Below, piece after piece: positions 1 to 6,469 of a DNA stretch of 57,328 nt (position 1 is the stretch's first letter; the number at the start of each line of letters is the position of its first letter). This DNA comes from Cryobacterium sp. M96. GTDB lineage: Bacteria; Actinomycetota; Actinomycetes; Actinomycetales; Microbacteriaceae. Position numbers and translations under genes: made by a program. The stretch covers positions 1 to 57,328 of the forward strand of contig NZ_PJJS01000034.1 of assembly GCF_002929845.1 (NCBI RefSeq). The letters run 5' to 3'. The notes below the pieces were generated by a model that saw nothing but the letters and a program-made list of their open reading frames with translations, made no database searches and was not told where the DNA came from.

Positions 1-62
1 TCGCCATGCTCAGCCTCGGCGGCCACAAACCAGTGCTCCCCGGCCGGGATTAACCCACAGAA

Positions 63-149
63 GCAGCAGGAGAGCCAGAATTTTGGCCGAATCGGCCCAA
101 AACAGCGCGAGAAAGCCGTTTCGAAGCAAAATCTCCGTCGAATTCGTTC
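63..149. repeat. 87-nt palindromic element, copy 1 (left arm decayed)
   Basis: The right arm (126-149) reads GCAAAATCTCCGTCGAATTC followed by GTTC and matches the arms of the copies at 18484, 28116 and 55151. Counting back 87 nt, the length of the other full copies, gives a left arm in which only the inner ATTTTG and a few outer bases still match. The outer flank (GACACCGG) is shared with the half copy at 48185. The element lies 45 bp beyond the stop codon of the short-chain dehydrogenase gene. Confidence 0.7.
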
Positions 150-194
150 GACACCGGAAGCCTCGTCCAGGAGGCTCCGGCTAGGAGGATCCGG

Positions 195-1037
195 CTAGGA
201 GGCCAGAGGCGCCGAGTGCGCGGCGACCAGCGCGGAACTCTGCTCCCAGAGGGCGGCGGCCAGCTGAGAGTCGTAGGCCTGCTTGTTCGCCTTCTGGATG
301 CGGCGTTTCTCGTAGTACTCGCCCGATGCCCAGTCGGTGCCCGGCGTCGCGGTGGCCAGCCAGACCAGGGTGTCGGCTCCCTGTTCAGCGCCGAGCAGCA
401 GGCGTTTGAGCGGAGTCTGGTAAATGAGGCGCATGAGGGTCGTCGACCCGGTGGAGAAGCTCGTTGCCACCACGCCGGGGTGGAAGGCTGCAGTGGTGAG
501 TCCCTCGTCGCTGTAGCGGCGGTGGAGTTCCCTGGTGAAGAGGATGTTCGCGAGCTTGCCGTCGCCGTACGCCTTGTTCGCGGAATACTTCGTCTCGCCC
601 TGCAGATCGTCGAGGTCGATCTTGCCGAAGAGCTGGTTGGCGGCGCTGGACGTGTTGATCACCCGGGCCCGACTGGCGACGAGCCGGTCCATCAACAGCG
701 TGGTGAGCAGAAAGGGAGCCAGGTGGTTGACCTGGAAGGTCTTCTCATAGCCGTCAACGGTGGTTACGCGGTCGCCCATGATGCCGCCGGCGTTGTTGGC
801 GAGCACGTCGATGCGCGGATAGTGCTCCTGCAGCTCGGCGGCAAGGGTGCGCACCTCGTCGAGGCAGGCGAAATCGGCCACGAGGAAGTCGGCACCCAGT
901 GCCTCGGCGACAGCGGCGGTCTTGGCTGGCGAGCGGCCCACGATCACGACTCGGTCGCCGGACTGGCTGAGGGCGCGGGCGGCGGCGGCGCCGATCCCGT
1001 CGCTGGCGCCGGTGATCACGATGGTGCGTGCGGTCAT
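195..1037 (-). CDS. SDR family NAD(P)-dependent oxidoreductase
   Basis: This 280-residue protein is a classical short-chain dehydrogenase. A TGASDGIG dinucleotide-binding motif lies at residues 9-16, NNAGG at 81-85, a serine pair near 130 and a YGDGK catalytic Tyr-Lys pair at 157/161. The spacing and the KLAN segment after the lysine resemble retinol-dehydrogenase-like SDRs, which reduce or oxidise carbonyl/alcohol groups with NADP(H). The substrate cannot be read from the sequence. The ATG is preceded by a GGAGGA ribosome-binding site. The gene follows a small HExxH-like gene by 15 bp, so the two are probably co-transcribed. Confidence 0.9.
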   Translation of the reverse strand: MTARTIVITGASDGIGAAAARALSQSGDRVVIVGRSPAKTAAVAEALGADFLVADFACLDEVRTLAAELQEHYPRIDVLANNAGGIMGDRVTTVDGYEKTFQVNHLAPFLLTTLLMDRLVASRARVINTSSAANQLFGKIDLDDLQGETKYSANKAYGDGKLANILFTRELHRRYSDEGLTTAAFHPGVVATSFSTGSTTLMRLIYQTPLKRLLLGAEQGADTLVWLATATPGTDWASGEYYEKRRIQKANKQAYDSQLAAALWEQSSALVAAHSAPLAS

Positions 1038-1052
1038 TCTGGGTCCTCCGGG

Positions 1053-1469
1053 TTATTTGACATAGCCGCCCTTTTTGAGGCCGGCCTCGATCTCGAAGCG
1101 GTTCTGCAGCGGATTGCGGCCGGCCGCCAGGTAGAGCAGCGGGAAAACCATCCCGAAGCGCTGCCACTGATGTTTGTGCACGGCCTCGTGTTCGAGGATG
1201 GCCATCGACACGTTCTGGTTGGTCAGGTAGCAGCCGCCGACACAGGCTCCGCCGCGTCCGAATGCCCAGGAGGGCATGCCGCGAAAAACGATGAGGCCGC
1301 CTCGGCGCTCGACCTTGCCCGTGCTCCAGATGGAACCCCAGATCACGCCGACCGTGGTGGCGTAGAGGTAGCCGGCCCGGCTGATGGGGGAGTCGAAGAA
1401 GATGCGGCGCACTCTTCCAGCGTAGGTGGCCCCCACGATAGAAGCCTGGGTTTCCCATGATCGATTCAC
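1053..1469 (-). CDS. Small conserved protein with HExxH-like HEAVHKHQW motif
   Basis: The reading frame encodes about 138 residues from a GTG at 1469. The open frame extends further upstream, but that part would overlap the oxidoreductase gene that ends at 1562. Notable features are a GGACVGGCY segment with two cysteines and LEHEAVHKHQWQRFG, which resembles the HExxH zinc-binding helix of metallopeptidases with an extra His and Gln. One hydrophobic stretch (MVFPLLYLAAG) follows. I recall similar short proteins in Microbacteriaceae, sometimes labelled Fe-S oxidoreductase, but see no typical Fe-S cluster motif. Function is unknown and the start is uncertain because no good ribosome-binding site is visible. 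It probably forms an operon with the downstream SDR gene. Confidence 0.65.
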   Translation of the reverse strand: MNRSWETQASIVGATYAGRVRRIFFDSPISRAGYLYATTVGVIWGSIWSTGKVERRGGLIVFRGMPSWAFGRGGACVGGCYLTNQNVSMAILEHEAVHKHQWQRFGMVFPLLYLAAGRNPLQNRFEIEAGLKKGGYVK

Positions 1470-1561
1470 TGCGGAGGTGGCGCGGGGCAGGTGGTGGAAG
1501 GTGGCGCGGGTTGGAAAGTGCGCCAGCCTCCACCGGGTGCGCCGCGAGGGCGAAAGCGCGG

Positions 1562-3034
1562 CTACGGACGACCGTACTCCTCGAGCAGCCGCAGCCAGAC
1601 CTCGCTCAGGGTGGGGTAGCTCGGCACCGCGTGCCACAGCCTGCGGATCGGCACCTCACCGACCACGGCGATGGTCGCCGCGTGCAGCAGCTCCGCGACA
1701 TCCGGCCCCACGAAGGTGACCCCGATCAGAACCTCACGGTCGAGGTCCACGATCGCGCGCGCCGACCCGGTGTAGCCGTCGGCGTGCACGGATGCCCCGG
1801 CCACCTGGCCCAAGTTGTAGTCCAGTACCCGGGTGCGGAACCCGGCCTTCTCGGCAGCAGCCTGGGTCAGTCCCACAGATGCCACTTCGGGGTCGGTGAA
1901 GGTGACCTGCGGCACGGCGGCATGGTCGGCTGTGGCGACGTGCGATCCCCACGGGGCGTCGTCGACGGGCGTGCCGGCGGCCCGGGCCGCGATCACGTCA
2001 CCGGCCGCGCGGGCCTGGTACTTGCCCTGGTGGGTGAGGAGGGCCCGGTGGTTGATGTCGCCGACGGCATACAGCCAGTCCCCGGTCAGGTCCGGCGCGG
2101 TGCCCCGCACCAGCAGGGTGTCGTCGACCTCGAGCCAGTCGCCCGGTGTGAGGCCCACGGTCTCGAGCCCGACATCCGCGCTGCGGGGAACCCGGCCGGT
2201 GGCCACGAGTACCTCGGTCGCGGTGACCCCGCTGCCGTTGGAGAGGGTGAGTGTCACATCGCCGTCGGCGGTGCGGGCCGCCCCGGTGGTCGACACCCCG
2301 GTCAGCACGGTGACGCCCGCCCCGCGGAGGGCCGCGAGCACGAGTTCACCGGCGAAGGGCTCCTGACCGCCGAGCAAATCGCTCCGAACGATCATCGTGA
2401 CCTCGGCGCCGAGCCCGGCGTAGGCGGTGGCCATCTCGGCGGCGACCACGCCGCCGCCGATGATCGCCAGACTGTCCGGGATTCCGGGGGCACTGGTGGC
2501 CTCGCGGCTGGTCCACGGCGACACGGCTGCCAAACCGGGAATATCGGGCAGCAGCGCCGCCGACCCGGTGCTGACGACCACGGCGTGCGCCGCGACCAGT
2601 ACGGTCGTGGTGCCGTCGTCAGCGGTCACGGTCACTTCCCGCACGCCGGTGAGGCGGGCGTGGCCGCGCACCAGGGTGATCCCGGTCTTCTCCAGCCAGC
2701 GCACCTGGCCCTCGTCGGACCAATTGCTCGTGAAGGAGTCGCGGCGGCGCAGAACGGCCGCGATGTCCAGGTCGCCGGTCACGGCCTCGGCCGCACCGCC
2801 GACGCGCCGGGCTGCGTCGAGGGCCGCTCCGCTGCGCAGGAGCGCCTTCGACGGCATGCAGGCCCAGTAGGAGCACTCGCCGCCGACCAGCTCGGCCTCG
2901 ACGATCACGGTGCGGAGGCCTGCCTGCGTCGTGCGGTCGGCGACGTTCTCACCCGCCGCGCCGGCGCCGATCACGATGACGTCGTAGCTCGTGGCGGAAG
3001 GGTCAGGTGGGGTGGTGCTGGCGGCGGCAGACAT
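1562..3034 (-). CDS. Class I pyridine nucleotide-disulfide oxidoreductase (dihydrolipoamide dehydrogenase / mercuric reductase-like)
   Basis: The 490-residue protein has an N-terminal FAD-binding GAGAAG (residues 23-28) and a redox disulfide motif GGECSYWACMPSK with cysteines at 54 and 59. A second Rossmann motif (GGGVVAAEMA, near 190-200) binds NAD(P). The C-terminal dimerisation domain carries HAVPSYPTLSEVW. This is the full domain set of the lipoamide dehydrogenase/glutathione reductase family. The disulfide loop is CSYWAC rather than the usual CLNVGC, and no 2-oxoacid dehydrogenase genes are adjacent, so a role as the E3 component is unlikely. The ATG has an AAAGGAGA ribosome-binding site. 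The substrate is unknown. Confidence 0.88.
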   Translation of the reverse strand: MSAAASTTPPDPSATSYDVIVIGAGAAGENVADRTTQAGLRTVIVEAELVGGECSYWACMPSKALLRSGAALDAARRVGGAAEAVTGDLDIAAVLRRRDSFTSNWSDEGQVRWLEKTGITLVRGHARLTGVREVTVTADDGTTTVLVAAHAVVVSTGSAALLPDIPGLAAVSPWTSREATSAPGIPDSLAIIGGGVVAAEMATAYAGLGAEVTMIVRSDLLGGQEPFAGELVLAALRGAGVTVLTGVSTTGAARTADGDVTLTLSNGSGVTATEVLVATGRVPRSADVGLETVGLTPGDWLEVDDTLLVRGTAPDLTGDWLYAVGDINHRALLTHQGKYQARAAGDVIAARAAGTPVDDAPWGSHVATADHAAVPQVTFTDPEVASVGLTQAAAEKAGFRTRVLDYNLGQVAGASVHADGYTGSARAIVDLDREVLIGVTFVGPDVAELLHAATIAVVGEVPIRRLWHAVPSYPTLSEVWLRLLEEYGRP

Positions 3035-3101
3035 CCGTCTCTCCTTTGGTCAGTGGTGCAGATGAATGGTGCTGTAGTTCCGATGAGGTGGTGATGCCAG
3101 C

Positions 3102-3908
3102 CTAACGACCCACGAAAGTAGCCGGCCGGCGGCTGACGAATGCCTCCATGCCGATGCGGGAATCTTCGGTCGCGGCCAGGCGGGCCAGGGCCGGCTGCAG
3201 CCCCGCCTCGGCGGCCGCGGCACCCTCCCGCGCGGCCGTGCGGGCGTTGGCCAGCGTGGCCTGCACGGCCAGCGGGGCCTGGGCGGCGATCCGCTCGGCC
3301 AATTCCAGCGCGCGCTCGAACTGGGTGCCGTCCGGCACGACCTCCTGCACGAGCCCGATGCGGTGGGCCTCGCGGGCGTCGAACATGTCGCCGGTGAGCA
3401 TCCAGCGCATGGCGTTGCCCCAGCCGGCCGCGCGCGGGAAGCGGATGGTCGCGCCGCCGAACGGCAGGATGCCGCGCGCCACCTCGATCTGGCCGAAGCG
3501 GGTGGACTCTGACGCCACGGAGATGTCGCTCGCGAGCATCAGCTCGATGCCGAGGGTGAGGCAGGTGCCCTGCACGGCCATCACCACGGGCTTGGACACG
3601 CTTGGCCCGTCGACCTGCCACGGATGGATGCCGCCGGGCGGCACCATGTCGAGGCCGTCGGGGCCAAGCCGGGGGCCGATGTCGGCCAGGTCGAGGCCGG
3701 CGGTGAAGTGGTCGCCGACCGCGTAGACGAGGCCGACCCGCAGCTCAGGGTCGCGGTCGAGTTCACCGTAGGCGAGGGCCAACTGCGTCAGCAGCGCCAG
3801 ATCGGCGGCGTTGCGCTTCTCCGGACGGTTGAACCCGATCAGCAGCACGTGCCCGCGCCTCTCGGTGATGATCCTCGACGGATCGGAAACGGAGTGCTGC
3901 TCGTTCAC
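3102..3908 (-). CDS. Enoyl-CoA hydratase/isomerase (crotonase) family protein
   Basis: The 268-residue protein shows the crotonase fold signature. NRPEKRNA lies near residue 27. An oxyanion-hole segment FTAGLDLADI lies near 70. The second conserved stretch, QGTCLTLGIELMLASDI, is followed by a RFGQIEVARGILPFGG segment. Family members hydrate or isomerise acyl-CoA thioesters. The second catalytic glutamate position is not clearly occupied, so an isomerase or other crotonase activity is possible. The start is a GTG preceded by AGGGAGG. It lies between an oxidoreductase and an arginase-fold gene on the same strand, with no other fatty-acid genes nearby. Confidence 0.87.
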   Translation of the reverse strand: MNEQHSVSDPSRIITERRGHVLLIGFNRPEKRNAADLALLTQLALAYGELDRDPELRVGLVYAVGDHFTAGLDLADIGPRLGPDGLDMVPPGGIHPWQVDGPSVSKPVVMAVQGTCLTLGIELMLASDISVASESTRFGQIEVARGILPFGGATIRFPRAAGWGNAMRWMLTGDMFDAREAHRIGLVQEVVPDGTQFERALELAERIAAQAPLAVQATLANARTAAREGAAAAEAGLQPALARLAATEDSRIGMEAFVSRRPATFVGR

Positions 3909-3952
3909 GGATGCCTCCCTTGGCCTCGTGACGCTGGCGCGTCGGTCCCATG

Positions 3953-4798
3953 CTATGGCTGAGCAGGTCGGGTCAGCGCGCCGATGATGCGCAGGATGCT
4001 CGGCAGGTCGTCGGTGGCGGCCTCCGGCGAGGCCGGGGCGAAGCCGGCGATGGTGGCGCCGGCCAGTTCGAATTCGGCGCGCAGGGCGGTGATCAGCCGG
4101 TTCAGGGTGTCGACGCTCAGCCCGAACGGGTAGAGGTCGGCCAGGCCGGCCAGCGCCGACGGGTCGAGCACGTCCAGGTCGAGGTGTAGGTAGAAGGTGC
4201 CCACGCCCGTGGCGCGCAGGGCCGCGACGAGCGCGTCGGGAGGGTCGAGGTCCTCGACCGGAAGACTCACTATTCCGCGGTCCTGGATCAGGGCGTCCTC
4301 GGCCGGGTCGATGGCGCGCGCGCCGCCGATCACGACGCGTTCCAGAGGAACGCGCTCACCCGGGTCGAGGGTCAGGCCGTCGGCACCCTCGCCAGTTATG
4401 GCGCGCAGCACCATCCCCGTGAAACCTCCGGACGGTGAGGTGTCGGGGGTGTGCAGGTCGGGGTGGGCGTCGAGCCAGACCACGGCCAGGTCATCAGGAT
4501 GCTGCCGCGACGCATGCTCGACGGCCGCCAGGGACACCCCGTTGTCGCCGCCGATCGTGACCACCGGGCCAGCGCCGCCGTGCAGTGCAGCCGTGAGGCG
4601 TTCGCGCACCATCATCAGGGTGGAGAAGCGGTCGATGCCGGTGTCGAGAGAATCGCCGGCCTCGACCGGCACCGGCACTTCACGGGTGACGGAGTAGGGA
4701 AGATCACCTCGGATCGCCTCCGCCCCGTCACTCAGGCGCATCGCGCGCGGAGAAACCGAACCCTGCCACTGTGGCACGACAACGAAGGAGGGAGCCAT
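3953..4798 (-). CDS. Arginase/agmatinase/formiminoglutamase-fold protein
   Basis: The 281-residue protein has the ureohydrolase metal motifs: GGDN at 83-86, DAHPDLH at 110-116 (Asp110, His112, Asp114) and DLDVLDP at 207-213. In characterised arginases the first motif is GGDH and its histidine coordinates one manganese ion; here it is asparagine. Five of six usual ligands are kept, so the protein may still bind metal but with altered geometry. Its substrate (arginine, agmatine, formiminoglutamate or a guanidino compound) cannot be inferred. The ATG lies just downstream of CATACT, a possible -10 box, with no clear ribosome-binding site, so the transcript may be leaderless. Confidence 0.85.
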   Translation of the reverse strand: MAPSFVVVPQWQGSVSPRAMRLSDGAEAIRGDLPYSVTREVPVPVEAGDSLDTGIDRFSTLMMVRERLTAALHGGAGPVVTIGGDNGVSLAAVEHASRQHPDDLAVVWLDAHPDLHTPDTSPSGGFTGMVLRAITGEGADGLTLDPGERVPLERVVIGGARAIDPAEDALIQDRGIVSLPVEDLDPPDALVAALRATGVGTFYLHLDLDVLDPSALAGLADLYPFGLSVDTLNRLITALRAEFELAGATIAGFAPASPEAATDDLPSILRIIGALTRPAQP

Positions 4799-4871
4799 AC
4801 TTCAGTATGCTCCCAGAGCTTCCCCGCGCGCGGAATTTTCGTGCTGGATCGGGCCGATCTACGCGCAGCGC

Positions 4872-5519
4872 CTATTGGTCGCGGTAGCGCGCAGCGGCGT
4901 CCGTCGCGTCCCGCAACTCGGCCGCGTTCAAGCGCGGGCCGTAGCCGGGGGTGTCCCGCTGGATGCGCCAGCCCTCGCTGAGCGCGCCGACGTTGACGGT
5001 GTCGTAGCCGAAGCGGTCCAGCAGTGCGGTCACGGTAGCGGCGGCGGGGGCGTCGTCGCTGGCGATGACCAGGGCGCGCCGGTTGACGGACCCGGCCGGC
5101 TGACCGTGCTCGGTGAGATCGGCGGCATAGATGTGGTTGAACGCCTTCACGATCGTGGACTCCGGCAGGCGATCGCGGAGCAGCTCGGCCGTGGTGGTGC
5201 TCTCGTCGTCGAGTGCGGCGATGTCGCCGTCGCGCTGCGGGTAGTAGTTGTTCGTATCGATCACGAGCTTGCCGGCCAGCTCCGTCGTGGGCAGGGTGTG
5301 GATCTGGTTCAGCGGGATGGTCACGACCACGAGGTCGCCGGCCGCGGCGGCCTCGGCGGGGGTCGCGGCGCGGGAGTGCGGGCCGAGCTCGCCGATCAGA
5401 TCAGTGAGGGTTTCGGGGCCACGCGAATTGCTCACGACCACGTCGTATCCGTTGGCCACGCAGAGTCGTGCGAGCTGACTGCCGATGTTGCCGGCGCCGA
5501 TGATTCCGAGAGTTGTCAT
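4872..5519 (-). CDS. NADPH-dependent F420 reductase-like / NAD(P)-binding protein
   Basis: The 215-residue protein starts with a Rossmann motif GAGNIG (residues 8-13) followed by VVVSNSRGPETL. This pattern is typical of the F420-dependent NADP oxidoreductase family and its relatives, in which the Ser-Arg after the second strand binds the NADP phosphate. The segment VVVTIPLNQIHTLP and the NNYYPQRDG stretch are also characteristic. Actinobacteria carry many paralogues that do not use F420, so the electron partner is uncertain. The gene is separated by a strong hairpin from the PspA-like gene upstream and appears to be its own transcription unit. Confidence 0.85.
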   Translation of the reverse strand: MTTLGIIGAGNIGSQLARLCVANGYDVVVSNSRGPETLTDLIGELGPHSRAATPAEAAAAGDLVVVTIPLNQIHTLPTTELAGKLVIDTNNYYPQRDGDIAALDDESTTTAELLRDRLPESTIVKAFNHIYAADLTEHGQPAGSVNRRALVIASDDAPAAATVTALLDRFGYDTVNVGALSEGWRIQRDTPGYGPRLNAAELRDATDAAARYRDQ

Positions 5520-5532
5520 GCTAGGGACAACG

Positions 5533-5567
5533 CCGGGCGCCGACGGGATGTTCCCGTCGGCGCCCGG
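5533..5567 (-). terminator. Perfect 16-bp hairpin, probable terminator after the PspA-like gene
   Basis: A perfect inverted repeat (5533-5548 with 5552-5567) with a 3-nt loop lies 19 bp after the PspA-like stop codon. On the minus strand it is followed by GTTGTCCC, a weak U-containing tail. The GC-rich stem without a long U tract is typical of actinobacterial hairpins. It also lies 13 bp upstream of the next gene's start, so it may insulate the two genes. Confidence 0.65.
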
Positions 5568-5586
5568 TTGCGCTGGAGGCTGAGGG

Positions 5587-6318
5587 CTACTGCGTGATGG
5601 AGTCGGCGCCGCCGGATTTGAGCGCGGCGAGGCGGGCGTCGACCTCGGTGAGCTCGCCGAGGTCCTCGAGGCTCTCGAACTGGGCGTCCAGGCTCGACGC
5701 GGCCAGCTCGCTGGCGCCCCGAACGCGGGCCTCCTCGCGGCGGATCTTGTCCTCGAAGCGGCTGACCTCGCTGGTGGGGTCCATCAGGTCGATGCTCTTG
5801 ACGGCATCCATCACCTTGGTCTGCGCCTCGGCGGTCTTCGACCGGGCGATCAGTTCGCTGCGCTTGGCGGAGAGCTGGTTCAGCTTCTCCTTCATCTTGT
5901 TGAGGCCGTCCTTGAGCTGGGCCACGACGGCCGTCTGCGAGGCAATCTGAGGCTCGGCCAGCTTCGCCTCTTTCTCCGACTGCATCTGACGGCCGAGGGC
6001 GACCTTGGCGAGGTTGTCGAAACGGTCGGCGTCGGCCGCGTTTCCGGCGGTGCGCAGCTGGTCGGCCTTGCGGCTCGCGGCCAGGGCCTTGCCACCCCAC
6101 TCGGTCGCGGCCTCGACGTCTTCCCGGTAGTCGTCCTCGAGCAGGCGCAGATTGCCGATCGTCACGGCGATCGCGCTCTCCGCGTCGGCGATGCTGTTGG
6201 TGTAGTCGCGAACCATCTGGTCGAGCATCTTCTGCGGGTCCTCGGCGGAGTCCAGAAGCGCGTTGATGTTCGCTTTCGCCAACTGGGAGATACGGCCAAA
6301 GATGGACTGTTTCGTCAT
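5587..6318 (-). CDS. PspA/IM30 (ESCRT-III-like) membrane-stress protein
   Basis: From the ATG at 6318, which has an AAAGGA ribosome-binding site, the protein has 243 residues. It begins MTKQSIFGRISQLAKANINALLD, the short amphipathic N-terminal helix of PspA/IM30 proteins. A long alpha-helical coiled coil follows, rich in Lys, Glu, Ala and Gln, including the DPQKMLDQMVRDY segment typical of the family. Such proteins bind stressed inner-leaflet membrane and polymerise. An open frame reaches further upstream, but it runs into low-complexity sequence and is rejected as start. The gene follows a TPM-domain gene, a pairing that suggests a joint envelope-stress role. Confidence 0.93.
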   Translation of the reverse strand: MTKQSIFGRISQLAKANINALLDSAEDPQKMLDQMVRDYTNSIADAESAIAVTIGNLRLLEDDYREDVEAATEWGGKALAASRKADQLRTAGNAADADRFDNLAKVALGRQMQSEKEAKLAEPQIASQTAVVAQLKDGLNKMKEKLNQLSAKRSELIARSKTAEAQTKVMDAVKSIDLMDPTSEVSRFEDKIRREEARVRGASELAASSLDAQFESLEDLGELTEVDARLAALKSGGADSITQ

Positions 6319-6404
6319 TGTGCGGTGTCCTTTCGAGTTCCGGAGCATCGGCTGACCTCCAGTGTGTCGGTTTGTGCTGGTCAAGACGTGTGGACCGCCG
6401 TGCA

Positions 6405-6458
6405 GGCTGCGACGGCTGCGACGGCTGCGACGGCTGAAACGGCTGCGACGGCTGCGAC
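6405..6458. repeat. Six tandem 9-nt units (GGCTGCGAC)
   Basis: Six head-to-tail copies of GGCTGCGAC (the fourth is GGCTGAAAC) lie between the TPM-domain gene and the PspA-like gene. They are non-coding in the chosen annotation and could form structure in the intercistronic RNA. Confidence 0.85.
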
Positions 6459-6469
6459 GGCGCCGGTTT

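Noticed and set aside
216..1460. Long plus-strand open frame across the SDR and HExxH-like genes
   Set aside because: It is the antisense shadow of minus-strand genes that have clear motifs and ribosome-binding sites; its residues show no family pattern.
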